Shown here piece after piece: positions 49,736-58,060 of a stretch of 64,000 bases of DNA (its first letter is position 1; every line of letters begins with the position of its first letter). A model generated the notes under the pieces. That model was given only the letters and a program-made list of their open reading frames with translations. It made no database searches and was not told the DNA's origin. The DNA is from a virus. The stretch lies in IMG/VR virus record IMGVR_UViG_3300033149_002985, positions 1-64,000 of that record; one strand, given 5' to 3'. The translations under genes were made by a program, and so were the position numbers.

Positions 49736-50217
49736 GAAATATCTCCTTTTAACCAATTTAACCAATTTGCTTTATAATTTTTCTGAAAATGAACAATACC
49801 AAATTGAAAACCCATAGGTGGAAATTCTTTTGGAGTATTAATTAATAAAATTTCTTTAATATCAAAACCATGATTTTGCATATCTCGAACTCTTGCTTTT
49901 GTCCAAATATGATTAATTGTGATTAAAAAAACAATATTTTGTGAAATTTCAAAAGAATGAATTAAAAATTTTCGCATTTTGGAATAAGGTGGATTTGTAA
50001 TAATCCAATCAACTTTTTTATTATAATTAAAAAAATCTTTTCCTTCTTCTATTTCACACCAATCTGCTTTCATATATTTTAAAAAATTACCAGTTCCTTT
50101 ACATGGTTCAAGAATTTTACCAGAAGGTTTAAAATGTTCAACAATAGCTTTACACAAATAATCTGGAGTCATTATAACATCATTACTTGAATAATTTCTA
50201 TTTGGTTGATTTTTCAT
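49732..50217 (-). CDS. N6-adenine-type DNA methyltransferase, 161 aa
   Basis: ILEPCKGTGNFLKYM is the SAM motif and WIITNPPYSKMR the catalytic NPPY; order fits gamma/alpha-type enzymes. It is short, with no target-recognition domain, so it may be a minimal DNA or protein methyltransferase. Overlaps the radical SAM gene by four bases. Confidence 0.75.
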   Translation of the reverse strand: MKNQPNRNYSSNDVIMTPDYLCKAIVEHFKPSGKILEPCKGTGNFLKYMKADWCEIEEGKDFFNYNKKVDWIITNPPYSKMRKFLIHSFEISQNIVFLITINHIWTKARVRDMQNHGFDIKEILLINTPKEFPPMGFQFGIVHFQKNYKANWLNWLKGDIS

Positions 50218-50381
50218 TTTTCCACCTTTTCTTTACATGGATCAACTTCTGCTAATAATTTACCATCTAATGCCCAATATTGAGTTATTCTTCTAGCAAC
50301 TCCACCATTATTTTGTTCTTGTTGACTTGCTCCACGAACTTCGATATCTGTTACTATAACCTGTATTAATTTCGCACTCAT
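50214..50381 (-). CDS. Small phage protein, 55 aa
   Basis: MSAKLIQVIVTDIEVRGASQ and VARRITQYWALDGKLLAEVDP are recalled from a widespread small phage family of unknown role. The ATG with AAAGGAGAAATC is used rather than 50417. Confidence 0.75.
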   Translation of the reverse strand: MSAKLIQVIVTDIEVRGASQQEQNNGGVARRITQYWALDGKLLAEVDPCKEKVEK

Positions 50382-51154
50382 GATTTCTCCTTTGGTTTGA
50401 AAGGACAAGCATCCCATAGAGGATTCAAATTTATTTCTGATTTATTATATTGTTTGAATTTTTGATCAATTAATAAAAAATTAGTTTCCTTATTTATTAT
50501 TAAAGGAATATCGTCTTTACGATTTACAGAAGTAAAATAATCTCGAAATTTAAATCCTTTACCTAGAACTTTTTCAGATAATCGAACCCAAATATTAGGA
50601 ATTCCGTATGCATCTGCTATTATTAACCCATGCAAAGCAGAACTCATAACTTGTTCACTTGCACAAATTTCATCTATAAATTGATAGAGATCTCCTGTAA
50701 TATCAATAAAATGAATATTTTTAAATCGTTTTTTAAGAATAGGAATTAATTCTCTATCTATATGGTGTGGAATAATAGATAAGGCATATTTTTTATCCAT
50801 CCTTGGCTTATAAAATCTTGACATTAATAATGCTGGATCACCATAAATTTTTGGACAGTCATAACCTCTTTTAATTAATTCTTCTCTAGTTAATTTACCC
50901 CTTACTGCACAAATTTTTTTAGGTTTTTCTTGAAACATTGTATTATCTGTTTCAGACATTTTACCAGTGCCCCAAATTATAGTATTTTTATCAGCCCATC
51001 CAATCACACTTCCAATTGCCATATAAATTGTTTCGTTTTCTGGATTCAGAAAACTATTATTAACAATAGTTGGAGCATGTCCAGTAATTAGACGAATTAA
51101 TTCGCTATTTAAAGTATCACCAAAATTTCTTAATTTACAAGCTCTAAGTAACAT
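50378..51154 (-). CDS. Polysaccharide pyruvyl transferase family protein, 258 aa
   Basis: NFGDTLNSELIRLITGH, AVRGKLTREEL, IYGDPALL and MSSALHGLIIADAYGIP are the motifs of the PS_pyruv_trans family. It moves pyruvate from PEP to a sugar in surface glycans. Same operon as the sugar transferases. Overlaps the next gene by four bases. Confidence 0.85.
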   Translation of the reverse strand: MLLRACKLRNFGDTLNSELIRLITGHAPTIVNNSFLNPENETIYMAIGSVIGWADKNTIIWGTGKMSETDNTMFQEKPKKICAVRGKLTREELIKRGYDCPKIYGDPALLMSRFYKPRMDKKYALSIIPHHIDRELIPILKKRFKNIHFIDITGDLYQFIDEICASEQVMSSALHGLIIADAYGIPNIWVRLSEKVLGKGFKFRDYFTSVNRKDDIPLIINKETNFLLIDQKFKQYNKSEINLNPLWDACPFKPKEKS

Positions 51155-51170
51155 TTTTTAAAATCCTCTA

Positions 51171-51656
51171 TTATTTTTGTGCGTATTTTCTTAAATCCAC
51201 AAATTTAATTTTTCTTTGTTTACTTTTGGGTTTAAAAATAATAATAGCAGAAGCAAATGGAGCAGTTGTTTTTTTACCTCCAAACTTTACTTTGCCTCTC
51301 ATAAACCAGATTTCATCTGCATTATTGCAAATAATATCATGCCAATAGGTTCTATCTGTAGCGGAAACAATTAAAAATACTACAGTAGCATTATTATTTT
51401 CTGATTCTGCATATCCTTTTTCTAACCATTCTCTAGTATGTCCACCATAGGGAGGATTAACGAAAACAATCTCATCTTTCCAAGATTTAATTAATCCATT
51501 ATCTTTTATAGTATAATGTTTTTTACATTTTGTATTTTCATGAGTACAACAAGGATCAAGGGTAAAATTAAATATAGAATCTAAATAATTAAATAAATTT
51601 AAAGGAGTAGCCCATTCGTTACTTTTAGATGAAACCATCGCCTTTTGTAATGACAT
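51171..51656 (-). CDS. Phage DNA N6-adenine methyltransferase (Dam-like), 161 aa
   Basis: EWATPLNLFNYLDSIFNFTL, DPCCTHENTKC and VFVNPPYGGHTREWLEKGY match the phage-type DNA N6-adenine methylase family. It protects phage DNA or marks replicated DNA. AAAGGAGTATAATT precedes it. Distinct from the other two methyltransferases. Confidence 0.88.
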   Translation of the reverse strand: MSLQKAMVSSKSNEWATPLNLFNYLDSIFNFTLDPCCTHENTKCKKHYTIKDNGLIKSWKDEIVFVNPPYGGHTREWLEKGYAESENNNATVVFLIVSATDRTYWHDIICNNADEIWFMRGKVKFGGKKTTAPFASAIIIFKPKSKQRKIKFVDLRKYAQK

Positions 51657-51668
51657 AATTATACTCCT

Positions 51669-52268
51669 TTATTTAGCATTAGCTTTTATTCTCCAAAAAT
51701 AATAACCTTTTCCTTTTTCCTTTTTAATACTTATAATATGATATTGTTTAAATAATTCTTTAATTTCTTTAGGGGAATATTCTATCAAAGGTTCGGGTTT
51801 TTTACAATACCTTTTTTGAGTTCCTATCCTAAATAAAATATCAATTTCCCCCTCAGGGGTTAAAACTCTTCTAAAAAAATCTAAATATTGTTTACAAAGT
51901 TTAGGAGAAATATGTTGAAAAACATGCCTAGCATAAACAAAATCTATAGGTAATAATATTTTCTTTTCATAATGTTCTGCAAGAACTAATTTAACCTTAT
52001 ATATATCTCCGTGCATTTTGATAAAATCAAAAGCTTCATTTAATATCTTAGATGACACTTCAATCCCATAAACTTTTTTAGCGTATTTAGAAAAATAATA
52101 TGTTTCCCTGCCATACCCACAGCCAATATCAACAATAACTTTATCCTTAATCTTTTCAATAATTTCTGAATCTTCAAGTGCTAATTGAAAATTTTTATAT
52201 TGTTTATGATTGGCAAAATAATCATTTTGCTGAAGTTTTTTCCAAACACGTAAGTTGTGGTCGATCAT
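51669..52268 (-). CDS. Class I SAM-dependent methyltransferase, 199 aa
   Basis: VIVDIGCGYGRETYYFSKY is SAM motif I and IEVSSKILNEA motif II. No DNA-type catalytic motif. The setting suggests methylation of a sugar or other small molecule. Confidence 0.8.
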   Translation of the reverse strand: MIDHNLRVWKKLQQNDYFANHKQYKNFQLALEDSEIIEKIKDKVIVDIGCGYGRETYYFSKYAKKVYGIEVSSKILNEAFDFIKMHGDIYKVKLVLAEHYEKKILLPIDFVYARHVFQHISPKLCKQYLDFFRRVLTPEGEIDILFRIGTQKRYCKKPEPLIEYSPKEIKELFKQYHIISIKKEKGKGYYFWRIKANAK

Positions 52269-52436
52269 TTATTTCCTTTTTCTTAAATCGTATTTGCTCT
52301 CAATTAAAGATAACAAATCTCCTCTAGCATCTTCCATCTCTCCGTTTAACATATCAGCAAAATAGTCAAGATAATATTCTGACCAACATGATAAAATATC
52401 TTCTTTGGTTATTTTATAATCACTATTTCTATCCAT
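52269..52436 (-). CDS. Small acidic protein, 55 aa
   Basis: MDRNSDYKITKEDILSCWSE, then YFADMLNGEMEDARGD, ending Lys/Arg-rich. Stop abuts the next ATG. No family is recognised. Confidence 0.6.
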   Translation of the reverse strand: MDRNSDYKITKEDILSCWSEYYLDYFADMLNGEMEDARGDLLSLIESKYDLRKRK

Positions 52437-53100
52437 TATACTCTCTTTTATATTTTTCTATGACTTCTTTATATGATAAATGTTCAATATCTTTTAAATT
52501 GTATTTTCCGCCCCATTCTTTATCTATTTTTCTCTTCCAAGAACCAATTCTATTACTATGGAAATCAATACTATATAAAACTTTATTAACATCAGTTGTA
52601 GGATAAACTTTCTCCATTACTTCTCGCCATTTTGCGTCTTCTGCACCAAAATTCATATTTTCTGGAAAACGAATAGTTTTATTTACTGGAAAGAGCAAGG
52701 TAGCAAAACCCCTAGTTGTACCAGGTTTCTTAGTTTTTAAATTTTCCCATGTACAATAAACCATTTTATCTTCTGTCATTTCTTTTAATTGTAGTTCAAT
52801 TCTTTCAGGATGAGAAACGTCGTCAGAATCCATCCACATAGCGTATTTTGTATTGCATAAATCTAATAAACGATTCCTAGCATGACCTACACCCCAATTT
52901 TCATCCCAATAATAATATTTAATTCTATTATCTTGTTGACTTAACTTTTCAACAATTTGTTTAGTATTATCTGTTGATCCGTCATCATAAATAATCAATT
53001 CAAAATTTGTATATGTTTGATTGAGAATACTTTGAATAGATCGCTCTATAAAATCTTCTCTATTATAAACTGGCATTAATACACTTATTTTTTCATTCAT
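52429..53100 (-). CDS. Glycosyltransferase family 2, 223 aa
   Basis: ISVLMPVYNREDFIERSIQS, LIIYDDGSTDNT and YAMWMDSDDVSHPER are the classical GT2 (GT-A) motifs, with DSDD as the DxD. The C-terminal half (TRGFATLLFPVNK) is shorter than usual. It probably uses a nucleotide sugar; acceptor unknown. Confidence 0.9.
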   Translation of the reverse strand: MNEKISVLMPVYNREDFIERSIQSILNQTYTNFELIIYDDGSTDNTKQIVEKLSQQDNRIKYYYWDENWGVGHARNRLLDLCNTKYAMWMDSDDVSHPERIELQLKEMTEDKMVYCTWENLKTKKPGTTRGFATLLFPVNKTIRFPENMNFGAEDAKWREVMEKVYPTTDVNKVLYSIDFHSNRIGSWKRKIDKEWGGKYNLKDIEHLSYKEVIEKYKREYNG

Positions 53101-53344
53101 AATAAACTCCTTTAAATTTATTCCCTTTTAAATAATTACGAACTTGTGTAGCTTTAATTAAAATCTCTTCATATTGACATCTAATACAAGAATTACACTC
53201 ATCTATACAATCACCATGATGCTCATTTTGCGATTCTTTAATAAATTGAGCCCATGTTCTTAATGTTTCACATCTATCAGGTTTTTTATCCATATAAATA
53301 CAATAAACTAAATAAGTAATATCTCTTAATAATAATTTTTTCAT
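53093..53344 (-). CDS. Cys-rich hypothetical protein, 83 aa
   Basis: CETLRTW, then HHGDCIDECNSCIRCQYEE gives a four-Cys cluster that may bind zinc or an Fe-S centre. Overlaps the GT2 gene by eight bases. Confidence 0.6.
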   Translation of the reverse strand: MKKLLLRDITYLVYCIYMDKKPDRCETLRTWAQFIKESQNEHHGDCIDECNSCIRCQYEEILIKATQVRNYLKGNKFKGVYYE

Positions 53345-53931
53345 ATTAATTTATCCTCTCTTGGTATCCCTTCATAAACAATCTCGAATTTTTCAGGATG
53401 TGCAATAACATATTTATATAAAGACCAAGTTGTGAGTTCACTATGAGTTTTTGCACCAAAGGTTTCGCTAAGTGATTTTTTTGCCCAGTATGCAATACGA
53501 TTAATACATATATCTTGATTAGGTAATTGCATGTATCTAGCAAATAATTTTATCCCTGTCAACCAAGTTAAGAGATTTCCAAAACAATTAAGAATATCGT
53601 ATCCTTCATCTAAATCTTCCATTGTTATTTTACATAAATAACTTCTTTCAATGCTACTCATTCCTTTTATTCTAAAAATAAAAAGATTATTATTGGTATT
53701 CAAAAGTTTTGTTGAAGAATTAATTTGCACTTTACTTTGTTGTTCAATAATAGAATCTTTATTTAAAAACATTAAAGCATGATAGTGCAGAGGTTTTTCC
53801 AATTTTCCAACTATCATTCTAAAAAAATCATGCCAAATTGTCGGGCTTCGCATTAAATATTTAACAAATTTAGGACAAATTTTTTTACTATCTACTAATG
53901 CGAAATCGCCTGGTAAAATATTAATTTTCAT
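53341..53931 (-). CDS. Permuted papain-like (YiiX/NlpC-P60 type) hydrolase, putative, 196 aa
   Basis: LPGDFALVDS, then HYHALMFLNKDSIIEQ fits the His-bearing half of permuted NlpC/P60 folds. YDILNCFGNLLTW or DICINRIAYWA may give the Cys. Members act on peptides, lipids or thioesters. GGAGGTATAAAA precedes the chosen ATG; the longer frame reaches into the homing gene. Confidence 0.5.
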   Translation of the reverse strand: MKINILPGDFALVDSKKICPKFVKYLMRSPTIWHDFFRMIVGKLEKPLHYHALMFLNKDSIIEQQSKVQINSSTKLLNTNNNLFIFRIKGMSSIERSYLCKITMEDLDEGYDILNCFGNLLTWLTGIKLFARYMQLPNQDICINRIAYWAKKSLSETFGAKTHSELTTWSLYKYVIAHPEKFEIVYEGIPREDKLI

Positions 53932-54403
53932 TTTTATACCTCCAAATAAAATTACCTGCGTTTGGTTTATTACTTTTACAACATTGACATATATTAGAAT
54001 GATTAATTTTAAGGGTTTTACTTGCAAATATAAGACTTTCCCATTCATTAATAAATTTCCCATTTAAATCATATTGTAAAATTGGTATACTGGAAACTCT
54101 TTTATTTCTTTCTGCACTATTTAATCTTTTTTCAATATATCTGCAATTTTTAAAAGTATAATTATTATCATTTTTTATTCTATCAATAGTGGGTTGTTTC
54201 ATTTCGTAAGCTTTATCAAAATACCATAACTCCCTTAATTGATTTTCTGTTATTAGACATTTAATCCCTCTACCTCCATAATCTTTATAGGACTTATTAT
54301 TGGGATTGGTACATCGTTGTTTAATAACAACTAATGTTTTTCGCCAAGGAAATCTCTTGTAATAATTTAAAATATCTTTATTTATTTTATCTTGATTTTT
54401 CAT
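53921..54403 (-). CDS. HNH-type homing endonuclease paralogue with NUMOD1, 160 aa
   Basis: CTNPNNKSYKDYGGRGIK and TIDRIKNDNNYTFKNCRYIE copy the core of the gene at 41562. The NUMOD1 part (ILQYDLNGKFINEWESLIFA) follows. It lacks the N-terminal zinc pairs of its paralogue, so it is shorter. It lies directly before the hydrolase gene and contains its ribosome binding site. Confidence 0.8.
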   Translation of the reverse strand: MKNQDKINKDILNYYKRFPWRKTLVVIKQRCTNPNNKSYKDYGGRGIKCLITENQLRELWYFDKAYEMKQPTIDRIKNDNNYTFKNCRYIEKRLNSAERNKRVSSIPILQYDLNGKFINEWESLIFASKTLKINHSNICQCCKSNKPNAGNFIWRYKNEN

Positions 54404-54405
54404 AA

Positions 54406-54921
54406 TTAAATCAGCATTAATAAATAACCAGTAAATATAAATCCATAGTTTATTAAATCACTAACTAATAAATTATTTCCAAATACTTTAATTTCTCCCC
54501 ATCCTCGATAACTAAATATTGTTTGTCCTATAATTATGAACAAGCATCCTATAATATAGAACAGCCAATTTGCTTTTAAAATAGGACATACTAAACCTAT
54601 TAAACACATTCCTAATCCAATTGTACCACGCACAAAAATATCAGTTAAACGATGGTTCTGATTTAAAATCTTATACCAAAATCTTCCAAGAGTAGAACCT
54701 GCATCTGTCGCATCAGGAATACCATATCCCATGCTGACCCATATCCCAAATGTACCTAAAAGAATACCTAACCATGATTGTAAAGAGATAACTCCTATTG
54801 TTGCTAAAATAATGGGTAATATTACTCTTCTCCATTCTTTAACTCCTTGACCTCCTAAAGCTCCTAAATAGGCTCCGATAAGGGGCAATAGATATTTTAA
54901 TTGTTTAAAAAATTTGAACAT
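54406..54921 (-). CDS. Polytopic membrane protein, 171 aa
   Basis: At least four membrane segments (LLPLIGAYLGALGG, VILPIILATIGVISL, IGLGMCLIGLVCPIL, WLFYIIGCLFIIIGQTIF). Gly-rich segments are found in small phage membrane proteins. No family is recognised; holin or exclusion roles are guesses. Confidence 0.65.
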   Translation of the reverse strand: MFKFFKQLKYLLPLIGAYLGALGGQGVKEWRRVILPIILATIGVISLQSWLGILLGTFGIWVSMGYGIPDATDAGSTLGRFWYKILNQNHRLTDIFVRGTIGLGMCLIGLVCPILKANWLFYIIGCLFIIIGQTIFSYRGWGEIKVFGNNLLVSDLINYGFIFTGYLLMLI

Positions 54922-55076
54922 TCGTTTATCTCCTCTAATTCATTTTCTGTTATTGAAATACAAACCTCGTTGTCTGGACTTAAATAAGGATTATAACCTT
55001 GTCTACAAAGCGAAACAATTAATTGATCTGCATAATCTTCATTTAGAATTTCTATTTTAAATTCATATTTTTTCAT
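54897..55076 (-). CDS. Small protein, 59 aa
   Basis: MKKYEFKIEILNEDYADQLI, then RQGYNPYLSPDNEVCISITE. Beta-alpha pattern. Overlaps the membrane protein gene by 25 bases. Confidence 0.6.
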   Translation of the reverse strand: MKKYEFKIEILNEDYADQLIVSLCRQGYNPYLSPDNEVCISITENELEEINECSNFLNN

Positions 55077-55240
55077 TTATGAGTCTCCCAATCAAATTTT
55101 AAAATATCTTTCTTTTTTGGTGGTTTATCAAATCTAATAGTATTATCCCCTGTATATTCCCAGGGATTTAAAAAATCAGGAACTCTAATAGTAAATGTCC
55201 ATTTAAAAATTTTTATAATTCTATACATTTCTACTTTCAT
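55073..55240 (-). CDS. Small protein, 55 aa
   Basis: MKVEMYRIIKIFKWTFTIRV, then WEYTGDNTIRFDKPPKKK. Overlaps its neighbours by four bases on each side. No family is recognised. Confidence 0.55.
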   Translation of the reverse strand: MKVEMYRIIKIFKWTFTIRVPDFLNPWEYTGDNTIRFDKPPKKKDILKFDWETHK

Positions 55241-55899
55241 TTTAAAATTTCCTCTATATCTTTGTATTCAATAAATTTATTTAATCGACTTGTTTTTGAA
55301 CAACTAATAATTTTAATATCTGGGCGTTCTTTATTAAGTTTTTTTAAGACTTCTGCAAAATGAGGGTAATAATTACTCAAATTTTTATTGAATTTTTCAA
55401 CACTACGTCCATATCCTCCATGATAATGAGTTTCTTCTGTTGAACACATATCCATCCCAAGCAGGTAGATCTTTTTGAATTTTTTAATAATGGTATACTG
55501 GAATGCACAGAAGCCACTATTATAACCACTGTGGAAGTTATCGAAATTATATCCTACGTCTTTTGCTGAACGGCAAATAATAATCTGGTTAAAATCTGTC
55601 AGATTGTACGTTAAATTATAACGAGTATCAGTAATTTTTCCATTTTTAAGTTGCATAAAGGAAGCAATGAGATTCACGACAAATATCTTCTTGGACGGCG
55701 TTAGCTTCCAGCGATTGTAAAGGTTATACTTTTTCAAATAATTCAAAAAAGTGATATCCGTCGTAATAAAAAAGTTTGCGTTCGGGACATCCAAAAATGA
55801 TTTATTACTAACTATAGTAATTTTGTCTTTCAATTTGTTAAAATCGAATTCTTTTAAACTCGACCCCCCTGCCACAATAAATATAGAATTGTTATTCAT
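55237..55899 (-). CDS. DUF115/sialyltransferase-like protein, 220 aa
   Basis: IFIVAGGSSLKEFDFNKLKD, IVSNKSFLDVPNANFFITTD, IYLLGMDMCSTEETHYHGGY and IKIISCSKTSRL parallel the DUF115 and Cst-type sialyltransferase layout, with GGSSL for the donor and HYHGGY near the catalytic His. Same architecture as the gene at 42730. Probably sugar transfer. The gene has visibly less A/T-biased stretches in its middle. Confidence 0.65.
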   Translation of the reverse strand: MNNNSIFIVAGGSSLKEFDFNKLKDKITIVSNKSFLDVPNANFFITTDITFLNYLKKYNLYNRWKLTPSKKIFVVNLIASFMQLKNGKITDTRYNLTYNLTDFNQIIICRSAKDVGYNFDNFHSGYNSGFCAFQYTIIKKFKKIYLLGMDMCSTEETHYHGGYGRSVEKFNKNLSNYYPHFAEVLKKLNKERPDIKIISCSKTSRLNKFIEYKDIEEILK

Positions 55900-56605
55900 A
55901 TTTGTCCGATTTTCTTAAATTATCTTCAGCCCACATCGGTTGAAGATTAGTATAATTAAAACATTTTAATTGCTCTTCTGGCTTGCTTAAATCAAACAAG
56001 ACACATGGTTTAATATGGTCTATAACCCACTCTTTTTTACCATTCCAACCTCCACCATAATTATCCCAATTCATACCTTCTACAAATTGTTCTTCTAAAT
56101 GTTGTTTTAATTGTTCTATAGAACAACCTAATAGCTCGATTGTTCTTTTACTTTTTGAGTTTATTTTCAACGCCTGTCCGATGCGCCTTCTTAAATTGTT
56201 TGTAATTCTAAAATTAATATCTGTTTTTCTTCTATTTCTTTGATACTTACTTGTTTGTTTATTAATTTTTTCTTTGTTTTTATCTTGGTATTCTTTATTG
56301 TATTTCGCAAACCTTTCTCTATTTTTTCCTTGATAGTCTTTTTGATATTTTGCAACTTTTGCTTTATTTTTATCTCTATACTCTTTTGCGTATTTTAATG
56401 ATTTCTTTTTGTTTTCTGGCTTGGCAAGGTATTTTTTATTTCGTTTAGCGATTTTATCCTTATTATTGTCGTTGTATTTTTTTACACATTCTTTACATTC
56501 AGGTCGTAATCCGTCTTTCATGCTTTTATTCTTACTAAATGCACTCAGAGGTTTTACGGGTTGTTTACAGTTTTTGTTATTACAAATTTTAGTTTCTTTA
56601 TCCAT
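55892..56605 (-). CDS. HNH endonuclease with zinc finger and Lys-rich repeats, 237 aa
   Basis: CNNKNCKQPVKPLSAFSKNK starts a zinc finger closed by CKECVKKY. Residues 50-125 are repeats of the type KYxKEYQDKNKEK. The C-terminus WVIDHIKPCVLFDL, then NYTNLQPMWAEDN, is the HNH nuclease common in phages. Probably a homing gene. Confidence 0.85.
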   Translation of the reverse strand: MDKETKICNNKNCKQPVKPLSAFSKNKSMKDGLRPECKECVKKYNDNNKDKIAKRNKKYLAKPENKKKSLKYAKEYRDKNKAKVAKYQKDYQGKNRERFAKYNKEYQDKNKEKINKQTSKYQRNRRKTDINFRITNNLRRRIGQALKINSKSKRTIELLGCSIEQLKQHLEEQFVEGMNWDNYGGGWNGKKEWVIDHIKPCVLFDLSKPEEQLKCFNYTNLQPMWAEDNLRKSDKYE

Positions 56606-57003
56606 TACAAATCCAGTAAGCCTTTTATTTTTAAAATATCAATAGTATATTCTTTTCCATCGATTATTTTACCACCTAAACTTTTTCTATTAATATCATT
56701 GGGATCGATTTTTCCTTCTTCAACATAAGCCATTTCAATCATTACTGTATCTGTGTCAGCAACAAAACGATGTTTGGTTGGACATCTGACTACCCAACTT
56801 TCATTTTCCATTAATGATGCGCTTCCAAATTCTGTTTCAATTCTGACGTTTCCTGAAATAACAATAAATTTATTAATTTTATTTTTATGTGTATGGGTTG
56901 AACAAAATGTGTTAGCTTTTAAATATAGCAAATCAACTTCATTTTTATCATCTAAATGTATTCTTCTTCGTGTTCCCCAAATCTTATTTATATTTTCGCT
57001 CAT
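56605..57003 (-). CDS. Cupin protein (mannose-6-phosphate isomerase type II-like), 132 aa
   Basis: STHTHKNKINKFIVISGNVRI and KHRFVADTDTVMIEM match both cupin motifs, with His ligands. WGTRRRIHLDDKNEVDLLYL resembles sugar-phosphate isomerase domains. It may alter an activated sugar for the transferases nearby. AAAAAGGAGAATA fixes the start. Confidence 0.8.
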   Translation of the reverse strand: MSENINKIWGTRRRIHLDDKNEVDLLYLKANTFCSTHTHKNKINKFIVISGNVRIETEFGSASLMENESWVVRCPTKHRFVADTDTVMIEMAYVEEGKIDPNDINRKSLGGKIIDGKEYTIDILKIKGLLDL

Positions 57004-57148
57004 TATTCTCCTTTTTGGAATGATATTTTGGATTACACCAAATACAACCATTTTTTGTAAAAAATTTATCACTAGGTAATATTCTAAAACAAGTCTTACA
57101 TTCTAATTCATTTTCAAACCAAGGGCGTGTAAAAATATCATTTTTCAT
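56984..57148 (-). CDS. Small zinc-finger protein, 54 aa
   Basis: CKTCFRILPSDKFF, then CIWCNPKYHSKK form a CxxC/CxxC finger as at the start of many HNH genes. Overlaps the cupin start by 20 bases. May be a broken or independent zinc module. Confidence 0.6.
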   Translation of the reverse strand: MKNDIFTRPWFENELECKTCFRILPSDKFFTKNGCIWCNPKYHSKKENNERKYK

Positions 57149-57809
57149 AATACAAAGTATTAACTCCCTTTATTTTTTCTAATTTTAAAGTTTGTATTTG
57201 TCCATTTCTTATCCATTGCGAAATTGAGCATATTGCATTCTTATCTGTTCTATAATGATGATTGATTTTAATAATGGCATCTTTTAATTTAATACCAGGT
57301 TCTTGTTTCACTAATTCTTCTAATTGTCTCAAAGTGTTTTTATAAGGTGTATATCTTTCTCCATAAGAATTTCCAGCTTTTGCAAAATTTTTTTGATGTT
57401 CATTTAATCTATCCTTTAAAATTTCTAATGGATCATTACATTCTTTAGGTGAAGTACGCTCCTTAATTATAAATTCTTCTTTATAATTATGTTTTCTAAC
57501 AGTAAGAACCCCTATCCCTAATAAACTTGCAATTCGTTCTCTAAAAAGATTGGTATATTTACAAGGAATGCCAATAGACACATAATGTGCATAATCTATC
57601 CAACCATCAGCTTGAGCTAAAACTTTAAATCCAAAATTTAATTTTGTTTCTATTACCCAAATTTTATCATTTTTAACAGCAACTATATCTGCTATACTAT
57701 CATAAGACCTTATTTGTACTTCTTGATAAACTTCCCATCCTTTGGATTTTAACCAAGTTACAATCTGTTCTGCTAATTGCTCTTCATTACTAAATTTAAA
57801 AGATATCAA
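57138..57809 (-). CDS. PD-(D/E)xK-type nuclease-like protein, 223 aa
   Basis: Residues about 20-65 (SIADIVAVKNDKIWVIETK) show the D-x(n)-E-x-K core of restriction-like nucleases. The C-terminal half resembles a helix-turn-helix (GIKLKDAIIKINHHY). The TTG at 57809, with GGAGG at correct spacing and overlapping the upstream TGA, is preferred over the ATG at 57824, whose codons contain that GGAGG. Confidence 0.65.
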   Translation of the reverse strand: MISFKFSNEEQLAEQIVTWLKSKGWEVYQEVQIRSYDSIADIVAVKNDKIWVIETKLNFGFKVLAQADGWIDYAHYVSIGIPCKYTNLFRERIASLLGIGVLTVRKHNYKEEFIIKERTSPKECNDPLEILKDRLNEHQKNFAKAGNSYGERYTPYKNTLRQLEELVKQEPGIKLKDAIIKINHHYRTDKNAICSISQWIRNGQIQTLKLEKIKGVNTLYYEK

Positions 57810-57967
57810 AATTTTCCTCCACATTTAATTCCTATATATTGTCCATTGATATCAAATTCAGGATAACATTTTATTATATCACATCCACTTAATAATAATC
57901 CTGTAATTATTCCAATAATAATTAAAAATCCTATAGTTTTCCACATATCAGTTTCATTCATATACAT
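57806..57967 (-). CDS. Small lipoprotein, 53 aa
   Basis: TIGFLIIIGIITGLLLSGCD is a signal peptide with lipobox L-L-S-G-C. The mature part is about 28 residues with two further Cys. AGAGGAAAAATAAT precedes the ATG. A superinfection-exclusion role is possible but inferred. Confidence 0.6.
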   Translation of the reverse strand: MYMNETDMWKTIGFLIIIGIITGLLLSGCDIIKCYPEFDINGQYIGIKCGGKF

Positions 57968-57985
57968 ATTATTTTTCCTCTTTAT

Positions 57986-58060
57986 TTAAATCAATAATCT
58001 TTTACATTTAGAAAATTCTTTACATGTTGATTTTCTTAAACAAGTATCGTATTTATTCAT
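57986..58060 (-). CDS. Tiny Cys-containing protein, 24 aa
   Basis: MNKYDTCLRKSTCKEFSKCK then RLLI. Three Cys in a short basic peptide. ATG overlaps the upstream TGA. Coding status is uncertain. Confidence 0.35.
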   Translation of the reverse strand: MNKYDTCLRKSTCKEFSKCKRLLI

